The notes under the pieces were generated by a model. The model was not told the origin of the DNA. It was given only the letters and a program-made list of their open reading frames with translations, and ran no database searches. From contig NZ_OY808997.1 in NCBI RefSeq assembly GCF_963681195.1, positions 2,542,001-2,606,000 of the forward strand: DNA of 64,000 nt. Direction: 5' to 3'. The translations under genes and the position numbers were made by a program. Every line of letters begins with the position of its first letter. Position 1 is the first letter of the stretch. Below, in pieces: positions 22,854-32,627 of the stretch. The stretch comes from Vibrio sp. 16. Lineage in GTDB: Bacteria > Pseudomonadota > Gammaproteobacteria > Enterobacterales > Vibrionaceae.

Positions 22854-25385
22854 TTAACCCAAGTTAGACGGCCACTCCTGGAAAGGAACGGGGCGGCTAT
22901 AAAGGAATCCTTGTGCTTGATGGCAGTTCAACTGAGCAAGCATCTTAGCCTGTTCTGTTGTCTCGACCCCTTCTGCGACAATGTCGACTTTCATTCCGCG
23001 CGTCATGTTGATGACAGCGGCAACAATTGAAGTATCGAGATCGTTGGGAGTTAACTTGTTGATGAAAGTTCTGTCTATTTTGAGGCAATCAAAGGGTAGT
23101 TTATGCAAGTAGGCAAGTGAACTGTAGCCTGTACCGAAGTCATCTATCGCGATTTGCACACCTAGCTCTCTAATTGCCTGCATGTTTTGAATCGTCACTG
23201 GATCGTTATCGACGATGCGAGACTCGGTGATTTCTAAGGTTAAGTTGCTCGGATTTAAATCTGAGATAGTCAGCACTTTTTGCAATGTCTCGATGAAGTC
23301 CGGTTGTGACAGTTGGTTCACCGAAAGGTTAACGTGTAGGTGGAACTCCGTATCCCACTTGCCTTCTCTTATGCCTTTTACGGCATCGTTACACGCCTGC
23401 ATGAGAATTTGCTCACCTATTTGACCGATTAACCCGCTTTCTTCCGCGATTGGAATGAAGTCGAGTGGGGAAACGAGGCCTGAGCTCGGAGACTGCCAGC
23501 GAGCGAGTGCTTCTGCGCCTAATACTTTGCCACTGCGGATATCAACAATTGGCTGGTAGAAAGGAATAAACTCTTTGTTCTCAATAGCTTCTCTAATTTT
23601 TGATAGCATCAGAGTTCGTTTACGTGACACATCGGCCATCTCTGGGCTGTAGTAACTGATTCGAGTGAGCTCTTGTTTCGCATTGCTCAGAGCAATACTG
23701 CCGTTTCTTAGCCATAGAGTCATATTTTGGTCTGGACCTTGAGTAACGATCCCTACAGAGATGCTGACCAAAATACTCTCGTACTCCATAACAAATGGAG
23801 AAGCAAAAGCCTGCAATACTCGATTTGCCGTTAAGCTATTTTGTTCTTTGTCTTGAGGACCAGGGATGTAGATCGCGAACTCATCACCGCCAATTCGAGA
23901 TAAATAGCACTCATTGGAGAATACAGACCTCAAACGCTCAGAGATGATGACGAGAAGTTGATCCCCTTTGTAGTGGCCTAAGCTGTCATTGATGTCTCTA
24001 AACTTATTTATCCCAATAAGCATGAGTGTGCCATCGAGCTTATCAAGGGTGTCACAGGTATCGATCAAACCTTCACGACTGTAGAGTTTTGTCAGTGAAT
24101 CGTAGAGCAATTGCGTGCGTAGGGCCCGAAAAGAGGCTTTGAGGTTGTTGGCCATTTCATTGAAAGCAAACACCAACATACTGGTTTCGTAGATGCTTCC
24201 AGGTTTTGGCATGTGACTATCCCAGTCCCCCTTCGCTAGATGTTTGGCTGCATCAGCGGTAGAGGTAATGGGTGCGACGATGCGATTGAAGGCGATTAAG
24301 CCAATGAAGATACCAATTAAGCTGGCCACAATCCCCAAAATCCAACTGTGTCTTTGGCTCTCGGGAAGTTTACCGAGCAGGTCTGACTCAGAGATCGCCA
24401 TGCCTATTTGCCAGTTCAGACCGTACTGATCAACATAAGGGGTGAGATGATTGAAGTAACGTTCACCATTAATATCGACAGTAAAGTGCTGGGTTTCTTG
24501 TTTCTCATACAGGCCCAATGACTCAGCATACTCTGCGCTTGAATTGACGACAGGGTTCGCACTCTCTACTGCTAATAAACGGTCACCTTTTTTACTATAG
24601 GGGGTACCCCAAGAGACAACACTGCCACCTGTGGAGTGAGCGACCAAGCGCTTCTTATCATCGACAATAAAAACGACGGCATTGGTGTTTTGTTGAAGTC
24701 GATTTAAGAAAGTATTGAAGGTATCAATTTTTACGTCTGTGACGACGACTCCTTGAAACTCATCGCCATGAAATACAGGAGTGAGCGCGGAGAGCGTAAT
24801 TTCTTGACGCTCATCAGCGTTGGCATAAATCGACGACCACATGGGCACTTGGCGATCCGCTACAGGAGCGTACCAAGGGCGCACTCTAGGGTCATAGCCA
24901 TGAATGACCGAACGTACATCTTCACTGATTACCTGACCGCGATATATCACCAGCTTTTGCTCTGTACGGTCATCTTGAATCATTAGGGTGTAGCCTTTGT
25001 TCGCCTCCTTGCGAAAGCCAGTATATTCGGCATTCTCGCCGCCGAACCCAATCACATCGAGGTGAGGGATGGATTGATACAGATCTCTAAAGCTTGAAAG
25101 AAGAAATTGTTCAATCTGGGTCGTATTTCCGGGGGTGTAGAGTTGGTTGTAGCCAATACTATGACTGAGGGCGAGGCTCGCTTCGAAAGGTTTGGTTAAG
25201 AACTTATTGAGCTCCAGTGTCACATTGTCAGTTAACGAAGAGAGCTGCTTATCACTGATGTCAACCACCATCTCTTCATAGCTCTTTTTCTGAACAGCGA
25301 TAATCACCCCAATTGTAATAATAAAAATCATTACGAATGGGAGGACAACGGCAGTTCGGAGCGTAATCTGTGTGGTCGTTGACAT
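22854..25385 (-). CDS. Cache-HAMP-GGDEF-EAL cyclic-di-GMP signalling protein
   Basis: The 843-residue inner-membrane protein has TM1 (about residues 12-30), a periplasmic double-Cache-type sensor (about 35-340, with VIHGYDPRVRPWYAP and a late NWQIGMAISESDLL), TM2 (about 347-367), HAMP (about 368-420), GGDEF (about 425-590) and EAL (about 600-840). The EAL domain keeps its catalytic set: EAL at 624-626, NLSVNQL, EITES, DDFGTGYSS at 748-756, LKIDRTFI and VAEGVET. In the GGDEF domain the GGDEF signature is intact at 499-503, but the usual metal-binding Asp of the DxDxFK motif is Gly458 (LIGINKF), and no RxxD inhibitory site is visible. I therefore infer a phosphodiesterase with a degenerate cyclase domain. 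The ligand is unknown. Confidence 0.93.
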   Translation of the reverse strand: MSTTTQITLRTAVVLPFVMIFIITIGVIIAVQKKSYEEMVVDISDKQLSSLTDNVTLELNKFLTKPFEASLALSHSIGYNQLYTPGNTTQIEQFLLSSFRDLYQSIPHLDVIGFGGENAEYTGFRKEANKGYTLMIQDDRTEQKLVIYRGQVISEDVRSVIHGYDPRVRPWYAPVADRQVPMWSSIYANADERQEITLSALTPVFHGDEFQGVVVTDVKIDTFNTFLNRLQQNTNAVVFIVDDKKRLVAHSTGGSVVSWGTPYSKKGDRLLAVESANPVVNSSAEYAESLGLYEKQETQHFTVDINGERYFNHLTPYVDQYGLNWQIGMAISESDLLGKLPESQRHSWILGIVASLIGIFIGLIAFNRIVAPITSTADAAKHLAKGDWDSHMPKPGSIYETSMLVFAFNEMANNLKASFRALRTQLLYDSLTKLYSREGLIDTCDTLDKLDGTLMLIGINKFRDINDSLGHYKGDQLLVIISERLRSVFSNECYLSRIGGDEFAIYIPGPQDKEQNSLTANRVLQAFASPFVMEYESILVSISVGIVTQGPDQNMTLWLRNGSIALSNAKQELTRISYYSPEMADVSRKRTLMLSKIREAIENKEFIPFYQPIVDIRSGKVLGAEALARWQSPSSGLVSPLDFIPIAEESGLIGQIGEQILMQACNDAVKGIREGKWDTEFHLHVNLSVNQLSQPDFIETLQKVLTISDLNPSNLTLEITESRIVDNDPVTIQNMQAIRELGVQIAIDDFGTGYSSLAYLHKLPFDCLKIDRTFINKLTPNDLDTSIVAAVINMTRGMKVDIVAEGVETTEQAKMLAQLNCHQAQGFLYSRPVPFQEWPSNLG

Positions 25386-25541
25386 ACTATTAATTCTATT
25401 AATGCAATATACTGGATTCTATATTCTTTAAATACAACGAGCGAGCCATTTTTGGTGAAAAAGAGACCACTGTGTTTTTAGAAGCGAGAACTTACGAGCG
25501 TTTTTTACGCCTCTTTTTTGCATTACTGAGTATATCTTTCT

Positions 25542-26945
25542 TTAGTAAAGCTCTTTGAGTTTCCTAGTGAGTGTGTTGCGTCCCCACCCCAAAACTTTTG
25601 CGGCATCTTGCTTATGACCATTCGTATGTTCGAGTGCTACTTCCAAAAGTATACGTTCAAATTCAGGAAGTGCGTAAGAAAGTAACTCGGTATCTCCTTG
25701 GGTGAGCGACTTTTTTGCCCACGTCGCGAGCTGTTTTTGCCAAGTCGTGTCGCTATCAAAACCTAAATGAGGCTTCTCTTCAATCAATTCTGCAGGTAAG
25801 TCATTTGGTAAGACTTCACTGCCACTTGCCATAACGGTTAGCCAACGGCAGATGTTTTCTAGCTGGCGTACGTTGCCTGGCCACTCGAGGTTATTGAGGC
25901 GCTCCACCGTTGAAGGATGAAGTGTTTTTACATCGACGCCCAATTCTTCCGCGGCAAGAGCCAGAAAGTGTAAAGTGAGTTTTTCGATGTCTTGTCTGCG
26001 CTCTCGTAGGGCTGGGATTTGAATTCGAATGACGTTCAAACGGTGAAAAAGGTCTTCACGAAAATCCCCTTGATGAACCAGTTTTTCCAAGTTTTGGTGA
26101 GTCGCTGCCACAATTCTCACGTCGACTTTGATGGGAGAGTGCCCCCCCACTCGATAAAACTGACCATCAGCGAGTACACGCAGCAGTCGGGTTTGAATAT
26201 CGAGTGGCATATCGCCAATTTCATCGAGAAACAGTGTTCCGCCATTGGCTTGTTCAAATCGCCCTTGTCGTACCGTGTTAGCGCCAGTAAAAGCCCCTTT
26301 TTCGTGACCAAAAAGCTCGGATTCGATGAGATCTTTGGGAATGGCTGCCATATTCAGCGCAATAAATGGTTTAGCCGCTCTTGGACTATGTCTATGTAGT
26401 GCATGGGCGACCAGCTCCTTACCTGTGCCTGATTCACCATTGATTAAAACAGAAATTGAAGAGCGAGAGAGGCGTCCAATCGCGCGAAATACCTCCTGCA
26501 TGGCCGGTGCTTCACCTATGATTTCTGGCGCACTGTAATCGCCAGTGTCGGCATTGGCTTGTTCTCGGCGTTGTTCGTGGCTGTGTGTAATCGCTCGTTC
26601 AACCAGGGTCAGTGTTTCATCAACATCGAATGGCTTTGGTAGATATTCAAATGCCCCTTTTTGGTAGGCATTCACAGCTGCATCCAAATCAGAGTGAGCT
26701 GTCATAATGATGACCGGTAAATCGGGTGATCGCTCATGCACTTGGCGTAATAACTCTATACCATCGATGCCAGGCATACGGATATCCGATACCAAAACAT
26801 CGGGGCTTTCACGCTCTAATGCGAGCAGAACGCTTTCGGCATCGGAAAAAGTGTCGCATTTAATGCCTGCTGAAGAGAGGGTTTTCTCCATTACCCAACG
26901 GATGGAACTGTCATCGTCGACCACCCAAACGTATCCTTTACTCAT
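25542..26945 (-). CDS. glnG: Nitrogen regulation response regulator NtrC
   Basis: The 467-residue sigma-54 activator has a receiver with phospho-acceptor Asp54 (VSDIRMPG) and KPFD, an AAA+ domain with Walker A GESGTGKE near residue 168, the sigma-54-contacting GAFTGA loop and the [13 protein letters not shown] context, and a C-terminal Fis-type helix-turn-helix ([20 protein letters not shown]). The length matches enterobacterial NtrC (469). It is 39 bases downstream of ntrB and shares its strand. Its expected targets include the glnA promoter upstream at about 30.4 kb. Confidence 0.98.
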   Translation of the reverse strand: MSKGYVWVVDDDSSIRWVMEKTLSSAGIKCDTFSDAESVLLALERESPDVLVSDIRMPGIDGIELLRQVHERSPDLPVIIMTAHSDLDAAVNAYQKGAFEYLPKPFDVDETLTLVERAITHSHEQRREQANADTGDYSAPEIIGEAPAMQEVFRAIGRLSRSSISVLINGESGTGKELVAHALHRHSPRAAKPFIALNMAAIPKDLIESELFGHEKGAFTGANTVRQGRFEQANGGTLFLDEIGDMPLDIQTRLLRVLADGQFYRVGGHSPIKVDVRIVAATHQNLEKLVHQGDFREDLFHRLNVIRIQIPALRERRQDIEKLTLHFLALAAEELGVDVKTLHPSTVERLNNLEWPGNVRQLENICRWLTVMASGSEVLPNDLPAELIEEKPHLGFDSDTTWQKQLATWAKKSLTQGDTELLSYALPEFERILLEVALEHTNGHKQDAAKVLGWGRNTLTRKLKELY

Positions 26946-26984
26946 ATTCTGGTATCCTCACAGCAATGCAAATGGTGTTTAATA

Positions 26985-28031
26985 TTAAATTGGCAGGTAA
27001 ATTGTAAAAATGGTTCTGCCTGGCCAGCTTTCGACATCAATCTTGCCTTGATGCTGATCGATCAGGTTTTGAGAAATCGATAGCCCTAAGCCTGTCCCGC
27101 CTTCTCTACCGCTGACCATCGGGTAGAAAAGGGTGTCTTGTAAATCGGCTGGAATGCCGGGGCCGTTATCCATGATCTCGATTCGAGCGGCGAGCTTGCA
27201 GCGCTGACCATGGATGTTGGCTTGATGCACTGTTCTGGTGCGTATGACGATCTTACCGTTTTCTTGGCCTTGTAGGATTTGCCCCGCGTTGCTAACGATA
27301 TTGAGTAGTGCTTGCTCTATTTGATCGGCATCCATTAAGAACTCCGGTAGGCTCGGGTCGTAGTCGCGTTCGATGACGATCGATTGACCAATCTCAAGCT
27401 CGACCAGTTGGCGAACTTTCTCCAAGATTAAATGCAGATTTTCGTGCTGCTTTTTCCCTGGCTTTTGTGGCCCCAGTAGTCGGTCGACCAAATTTCTAAG
27501 GCGATCGGCTTGCTCAATGATGATTTGAGTGTATTCGGTTAATGATTGATCGGGTAGCATACGCTCCAGCAGCTGAGCCGCCCCTCTCAGACCACCAAGC
27601 GGATTTTTGATTTCATGGGCTAAGCCTCTGACCAGTAGTTTGGCCGCTTGTTGCTGCGCATGTTGGTTGAGCTCTTGAGATAGACGTCGTTGTTGACCGA
27701 TTTTGCGCATTTCCACTAGCAACATCAGTTCTCTATGCCAGGAAATTGGGCTCACCGTGACCTCAAGCATTAAGGGTTTGCCATCGACCACAAAAGTGAC
27801 GTCGCTATCGGTGATACTTTGTCCGCTTTGCAGTGGCTGAGAAAGCAACGCGAGGTCCATCGAGGCGTGTTGGATGAGCTTAGACAAAGGTTGTTCAACA
27901 ATGCGTTTTGCACTTTGTGAAAACAATTGCTCCGCTGAAGGATTGGCATATTTGACTTGCAGTGTTTCATTCATCACTAAAATCGCGGTGACTTGGTGAT
28001 TTAAAACAATCGTATCGAGCTCGCTACTCAC
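26985..28031 (-). CDS. glnL: Nitrogen regulation sensor histidine kinase NtrB
   Basis: This cytosolic kinase/phosphatase acts on NtrC under PII control. It has an N-terminal PAS domain (QVKYANPSAEQLF), an H-box VRGLAHEIKNPLGGL, and a HATPase with the N-box ALLNIVSNAG, G1 DNGPGIP and G2 GREGGTGLGLSI. I chose the GTG at 28031 (MSSELDTIVLNHQ), preceded by GAGAGG. It gives 348 residues and places the phospho-acceptor at His139, the E. coli position. The ATG 18 bases upstream has no ribosome-binding site. The ntrBC operon here is separated from glnA by a DUF4124 gene. Confidence 0.96.
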   Translation of the reverse strand: MSSELDTIVLNHQVTAILVMNETLQVKYANPSAEQLFSQSAKRIVEQPLSKLIQHASMDLALLSQPLQSGQSITDSDVTFVVDGKPLMLEVTVSPISWHRELMLLVEMRKIGQQRRLSQELNQHAQQQAAKLLVRGLAHEIKNPLGGLRGAAQLLERMLPDQSLTEYTQIIIEQADRLRNLVDRLLGPQKPGKKQHENLHLILEKVRQLVELEIGQSIVIERDYDPSLPEFLMDADQIEQALLNIVSNAGQILQGQENGKIVIRTRTVHQANIHGQRCKLAARIEIMDNGPGIPADLQDTLFYPMVSGREGGTGLGLSISQNLIDQHQGKIDVESWPGRTIFTIYLPI

Positions 28032-28140
28032 AAAAAACCTCTCATCCATGAACTTAAAATGTGCATTGCACCATTATGGTGCGACGATTCTTTCAAGTAT
28101 GGCGCATGATTAGGCGTAGCAGAAGAAAAAAGTCACCAAT

Positions 28141-28701
28141 TTACTGAGCTTTGACTGGAGAGACTGCTTTTTGCTGGCTACTGCGTAGTAGATGCACCGT
28201 TATAGGACTTGATGATGCAATAAGCTTGCCGTCTCTATAGGCTTGAATGGCAAAGGTATGAGTTCCACGATCGATGTTTCTTAGTTCCCATAGAGGGCGA
28301 GTCGTAGGAGCGTGATAATGGGCACCATCCATCTGGAGTTGGAGGGTCTCATCAACAGAGAGTTTACGATTAAGTTCGGCTCGTATGGTTATCATACCGG
28401 CATTGCTACGTAAGGCCTGATCGTGCTCAGGGGAGGTTATCGTGATTTCAAGAGGGGACAAGGCTGTTGGTTGGTTATCTTTTTTGTCTGACTTAGGGTC
28501 AACTTTTGTTTCAGCTTCAAAAGCAGGGGGTGGGGACGGCTGATGATAGTCTGGCATTTGGATTGCTTTGACGTTCTTACCACTCGGAGTGTCACTGAAA
28601 TGAATCACGCCATTGTTGTCTGTCCACGTATAGACAGTTTGAGCGAAAGCTAAGCTGGATATGGTGAGCAGTATGCTTAGAAGAGTGATCACTTTGTGCA
28701 T
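28141..28701 (-). CDS. DUF4124 domain-containing exported protein
   Basis: The 186-residue protein begins with a signal peptide (MHKVITLLSILLTISSLAFA) and then a DUF4124 domain, recognised by VYTWTDNNGVIHFSDTPSG. A Pro-rich linker (PSPPPAFEAETKVDPKS) leads to an immunoglobulin-like beta region (ITSPEHDQALRSNAG...). I chose the ATG at 28701, preceded by GGAG, since the longer frame adds a non-signal leader. The protein should be periplasmic. It sits between glnA and ntrB on the same strand, an arrangement seen in vibrios and relatives, but no role in nitrogen control is known. Confidence 0.9.
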   Translation of the reverse strand: MHKVITLLSILLTISSLAFAQTVYTWTDNNGVIHFSDTPSGKNVKAIQMPDYHQPSPPPAFEAETKVDPKSDKKDNQPTALSPLEITITSPEHDQALRSNAGMITIRAELNRKLSVDETLQLQMDGAHYHAPTTRPLWELRNIDRGTHTFAIQAYRDGKLIASSSPITVHLLRSSQQKAVSPVKAQ

Positions 28702-28767
28702 CTTGTTCTCCGGATGGATTATCGTGGACAGCATGATACTAAAGGGTCTCGGTCAGGTGACAAATAT

Positions 28768-28796
28768 GAAAAAGGCCCGCCTGCGAGGCGAGCCTT
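28768..28796 (-). terminator. glnA transcription terminator
   Basis: On the minus strand an 11-base stem AAGGCTCGCCT / AGGCGGGCCTT (one G-U pair) with a three-base loop is followed by TTTT. It lies about 40 bases after the glnA stop and upstream of the DUF4124 gene. Confidence 0.9.
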
Positions 28797-28837
28797 GAAT
28801 TTGTGCAACAAAGCGTTTTGTTGCTTACGTAATCTGA

Positions 28838-30247
28838 TTAAACAGAGTAGTAAAGTTCGAACTCTAGTGGGTGAGTTGTCATGTTCACTTTCTCTACATC
28901 TTGAGACTTAAGGTCGATGTAAGAGTCGATGAAGTCGTCAGAGAATACACCACCAGCGGTTAGGAACTCACGGTCAGCGTCTAGACACTCTAGCGCTTCT
29001 TTTAGTGAGTAAGCCACTGTTGGGATTTCTGCTGCTTCTTCTGCAGGTAGGTCGTAAAGGTCTTTATCCATCGCTTCGCCTGGGTGGATCTTGTTCTTAA
29101 TACCGTCAAGACCAGCCATTAACATTGCTGCGAAACATAGGTATGGGTTCGCTGATGGGTCACCGAAACGTAGCTCGATACGACGTGCTTTAGGGCTTGG
29201 TACCACAGGGATACGGATAGAAGCAGAGCGGTTACGTGCAGAGTATGCAAGCATAACAGGCGCTTCGAAACCAGGTACAAGACGCTTGTACGAGTTCGTT
29301 GATGCGTTAGCAAATGCGTTGATTGCTTTAGCGTGCTTGATAACACCACCGATGTAGTAAAGTGCCATTTCAGATAGGCCGCCGTACTTGTCACCCGCGA
29401 ATAGGTTAACACCGTCTTTCGCTAGAGATTGGTGAACGTGCATGCCGCTACCGTTGTCGCCAACGAGTGGCTTAGGCATAAATGTCGCTGTTTTGCCGAA
29501 CGCGTGAGCAACGTTATGAACAACGTACTTGTAAACCTGAATTTCATCAGCTTTAGCTGTTAGCGTGTTGAAGCGAGTAGCGATTTCGTTCTGACCCGCA
29601 GTTGCAACTTCGTGGTGGTGCGCTTCTACAACTTGGCCCATCTCTTCAAGGATTAGACACATTGCAGAGCGGATGTCTTGAGAAGAATCCACTGGAGCTA
29701 CTGGGAAGTAACCACCTTTAACGCCTGGGCGGTGACCTTTGTTACCACCTTCGTAGTCAGAACCTGTGTTCCAAGCTGCTTCTACGTCGTCAATTTTGAA
29801 GAAAGAACCTGACATGTCAGTTGCGAACTTAACATCGTCAAATAGGAAGAACTCTGGCTCTGGACCAACAAGAACAGTATCAGCGATGCCAGTTGCACGT
29901 AGGTAGTCTTCAGCACGTTTAGCAATAGAACGTGGGTCACGATCGTAGCCTTGCATTGTTGCAGGCTCAAGAATGTCACAACGGATGTTTAGTGTTGCGT
30001 CTTCTGTGAATGGGTCAAGAACAGCAGATGCTGCGTCTGGCATCATTACCATGTCAGATTCGTTGATACCCTTCCAGCCAGCAACTGAAGAACCATCGAA
30101 CATCTTACCTTCTTCAAAGAAGTCTGCGTCCACTTGGTGAGCAGGGATAGATACGTGCTGCTCTTTACCTTTTGTATCTGTAAAACGTAGGTCAACAAAC
30201 TTAACTTCGTTTTCTTGGATCAGCGATAGAACGTTTTCTACTGACAT
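28838..30247 (-). CDS. glnA: Glutamine synthetase, type I (GlnA)
   Basis: The 469-residue enzyme condenses glutamate and ammonia using ATP. Length equals E. coli GlnA. Signatures are [27 protein letters not shown] (latch region), the ATP-binding [17 protein letters not shown] and the adenylylation site [10 protein letters not shown], whose Tyr is at residue 398 (Tyr397 in E. coli numbering). The protein is therefore expected to be regulated by GlnE adenylylation. GGAGG precedes the ATG. A sigma-54 promoter and NtrC sites lie upstream, and ntrBC downstream, so enzyme and regulators are linked. Confidence 0.99.
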   Translation of the reverse strand: MSVENVLSLIQENEVKFVDLRFTDTKGKEQHVSIPAHQVDADFFEEGKMFDGSSVAGWKGINESDMVMMPDAASAVLDPFTEDATLNIRCDILEPATMQGYDRDPRSIAKRAEDYLRATGIADTVLVGPEPEFFLFDDVKFATDMSGSFFKIDDVEAAWNTGSDYEGGNKGHRPGVKGGYFPVAPVDSSQDIRSAMCLILEEMGQVVEAHHHEVATAGQNEIATRFNTLTAKADEIQVYKYVVHNVAHAFGKTATFMPKPLVGDNGSGMHVHQSLAKDGVNLFAGDKYGGLSEMALYYIGGVIKHAKAINAFANASTNSYKRLVPGFEAPVMLAYSARNRSASIRIPVVPSPKARRIELRFGDPSANPYLCFAAMLMAGLDGIKNKIHPGEAMDKDLYDLPAEEAAEIPTVAYSLKEALECLDADREFLTAGGVFSDDFIDSYIDLKSQDVEKVNMTTHPLEFELYYSV

Positions 30248-30354
30248 CTTGGATAACCTCCAGTGTTATTAAAGCGGTTTAGCTCGATTGGTTTCATAAT
30301 CCAGCATTGATTAACTTCGTTTCAATCGTATTAATCGATGCTGAATTTAATAAA

Positions 30355-30370
30355 GCCAAAACCGTGCCAA
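30355..30370 (-). promoter_or_regulatory. Sigma-54 promoter of glnA
   Basis: On the minus strand TTGGCACGGTTTTGGC matches the -24/-12 consensus, with GG and GC at the required ten-base spacing and one deviation in TTGC. It closely resembles E. coli glnAp2 (TTGGCACAGATTTCGC). The start of transcription is expected near 30344. Confidence 0.88.
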
Positions 30371-30431
30371 AAAAATTAATCCATTAATTTCAATAAATTA
30401 GCGGGCTTGATTAACCTTGGTGCAGAAAAGT

Positions 30432-30499
30432 TGCACCAAAATGATCTTGTTTTGCACTAAATTGGTGCATTTGTATCTGTGTTGCACCAAGAGTAAACA
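30432..30499 (-). promoter_or_regulatory. NtrC enhancer sites upstream of glnA
   Basis: The central 17-base element at 30453-30469, TGCACTAAATTGGTGCA, is a full NtrC palindrome (TGCAC-N5-GGTGCA type). Flanking elements begin TGCACCAAAATGA at 30432 and TGCACCAAGAGTA at 30483 and match one half each. The full site is centred about 117 bases upstream of the predicted start and the others at about 96 and 147. The 21- and 30-base offsets are near whole helical turns. This resembles the E. coli glnA enhancer (sites near -108 and -140). Confidence 0.85.
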
Positions 30500-30723
30500 A
30501 AATCGTACTCCATTCAGCCTAGTTTTACCCCTTATGTCAATGAGGTTTTCGCTTATCGGACAAGGAACTTGGGTGTGGTCATCAAATATCTGCTGAAAAG
30601 AAGCGGAACAGATCACATATTTCTGGGTTTTTCGCTAAAATCTGGTACATTATGGCCGTTTTTTTAATCAAATAAGTTCGCGGAGATTCTCGGCGAGCTT
30701 CTTATATCGAGTGAATCAAATCC

Positions 30724-32553
30724 ATGGCTACTCCACAGATTGATAAATTAAGAAATATCGCGATCATCGCGCACGTTGACCACGGTAAAACTACACTGGT
30801 TGATAAACTACTACAGCAATCAGGTACTTTAGAGTCTCGCGGCGAAGCAGAAGAGCGCGTCATGGACTCGAATGACATCGAAAAAGAGCGTGGCATTACC
30901 ATTCTTGCTAAAAACACAGCAATCAACTGGAATGACTACCGTATCAACATCGTAGATACTCCGGGACACGCGGACTTCGGTGGTGAAGTAGAACGTATCA
31001 TGTCGATGGTAGATTCAGTACTACTTATCGTTGACGCAGTAGATGGCCCAATGCCACAAACGCGTTTCGTAACACAGAAAGCTTTTGCTCACGGTCTTAA
31101 GCCTATCGTTGTTATCAACAAGATTGACCGCCCAGGCGCGCGTCCTGATTGGGTTATGGATCAAGTCTTCGACCTATTCGATAACCTAGGTGCAACTGAC
31201 GACCAGCTAGACTTTAAAGTGGTTTATGCTTCTGCACTAAACGGTTGGGCTTCTCTAGAAGAAGGCGAAACTGGCGAGAACATGGAACCTCTATTCCAAA
31301 CTATCGTTGACGTTGTTGATGCGCCAAATGTTGACCTTGAAGGTCCACTGCAGATGCAAGTTTCTCAGCTAGACTACAGCTCTTACGTTGGTGTTATCGG
31401 TGTTGCGCGTGTAACTCGTGGCTCTGTTAAGCCAAACCAACAGGTAACAGTTATCGGTGCAGACGGTAAGACTCGCAACGGTAAAGTAGGCACAGTAATG
31501 GGCTACCTTGGCCTAGAGCGTCATGAAGTAGAGCAAGCAAACGCGGGTGATATCATCGCAATCACTGGCCTTGGTGAGCTGAAAATCTCTGACACTATCT
31601 GTGCACAAAACGCAGTAGAAGCGCTTCCTGCACTGTCTGTAGATGAACCAACAGTAACCATGACGTTCCAAGTAAACACGTCTCCATTCGCGGGTAAAGA
31701 AGGTAAGTTCGTGACTTCACGTAACATCCTTGAGCGCCTTGAGAAAGAATTGGTACACAACGTTGCACTACGTGTAGAGCAAACTGACGATCCAGACAAA
31801 TTCCGCGTATCAGGCCGTGGTGAACTTCACCTATCTATCCTGATCGAAAACATGCGTCGTGAAGGCTTCGAGCTAGCAGTATCTCGTCCAGAAGTTATCA
31901 TCAAAGAAGAAGATGGCCAGCTAATGGAACCGTTTGAAACGGTAACTATCGACGTGATGGAAGAGCACCAAGGTGGCATCATGGAGAACATCGGCCTACG
32001 TAAAGGTGAGCTGACTGACATGTCTCCAGATGGTAAAGGCCGTGTGCGTATGGACTTCATCATGCCATCTCGTGGTCTGATTGGTTTCCAAACTGAATTC
32101 ATGACGCTAACGTCAGGTTCTGGTCTTCTTTACCATACATTTGATCACTACGGTCCACACAAAGGCGGCGAGATCGGCCAGCGTATCAACGGTGTACTTA
32201 TCTCCAACGGTATGGGTAAGGCGCTTACAAACGCACTATTCAACCTACAAGAGCGTGGCCGTATGTTCATTGGTCACGGTGTTGAAGTATACGAAGGCAT
32301 GGTTGTTGGTATCCACAGCCGTGACAACGACCTAACCGTAAACGTACTGAAAGGTAAGCAGCTAACCAACGTTCGTGCATCAGGTACGGATGACGCACAG
32401 GTTCTTACTCCGCCAATCGTGATGACGCTTGAGCAAGCTCTAGAGTTCATCGATGACGACGAACTAGTAGAAGTGACGCCGGAAAGCATTCGTATCCGTA
32501 AGAAGTTCCTAACAGAGTCGGATCGTAAGCGTGCGTCTCGCGCTGCAAAATAA
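30724..32553 (+). CDS. typA: Translational GTPase TypA/BipA
   Basis: The 609-residue ribosome-associated GTPase acts in stress adaptation and 50S assembly. G-domain motifs are [12 protein letters not shown] (G1), RGITI (switch I), [11 protein letters not shown] (G3), [11 protein letters not shown] (G4) and YASALNGW (G5). EF-Tu-like domain 2, EF-G-like domains III and V, and the BipA-specific C-terminus (ending [17 protein letters not shown]) follow. The glnA-typA divergent arrangement is shared with E. coli. A terminator lies 27 bases downstream. Confidence 0.98.
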   Translation: MATPQIDKLRNIAIIAHVDHGKTTLVDKLLQQSGTLESRGEAEERVMDSNDIEKERGITILAKNTAINWNDYRINIVDTPGHADFGGEVERIMSMVDSVLLIVDAVDGPMPQTRFVTQKAFAHGLKPIVVINKIDRPGARPDWVMDQVFDLFDNLGATDDQLDFKVVYASALNGWASLEEGETGENMEPLFQTIVDVVDAPNVDLEGPLQMQVSQLDYSSYVGVIGVARVTRGSVKPNQQVTVIGADGKTRNGKVGTVMGYLGLERHEVEQANAGDIIAITGLGELKISDTICAQNAVEALPALSVDEPTVTMTFQVNTSPFAGKEGKFVTSRNILERLEKELVHNVALRVEQTDDPDKFRVSGRGELHLSILIENMRREGFELAVSRPEVIIKEEDGQLMEPFETVTIDVMEEHQGGIMENIGLRKGELTDMSPDGKGRVRMDFIMPSRGLIGFQTEFMTLTSGSGLLYHTFDHYGPHKGGEIGQRINGVLISNGMGKALTNALFNLQERGRMFIGHGVEVYEGMVVGIHSRDNDLTVNVLKGKQLTNVRASGTDDAQVLTPPIVMTLEQALEFIDDDELVEVTPESIRIRKKFLTESDRKRASRAAK

Positions 32554-32580
32554 TCTGCGCTAACAGATTAGAATCATTAA

Positions 32581-32607
32581 AGCCCCGAGCATTGCTTGGG
32601 GCTTTTT
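32581..32607 (+). terminator. typA terminator
   Basis: A stem AGCCCCGAGC / GCTTGGGGCT (one G-U pair) with an ATT loop and a following T5 run lies 27 bases after typA and 20 bases before the next gene. Confidence 0.9.
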
Positions 32608-32627
32608 GTATTTGAAGGAATAACATT

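Larger units (their letters stand above)
30248..30723. promoter_or_regulatory. glnA-typA divergent control region
   Basis: This 476-base gene-free stretch between the divergent glnA and typA starts carries the glnA sigma-54 promoter (30355-30370), three NtrC-type half or full sites (30432-30499), and, to the right, the typA promoter, which I cannot place with confidence. The A/T-rich segment around 30630-30680 just upstream of typA is a plausible location. No open frame in it is credible. Confidence 0.85.
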
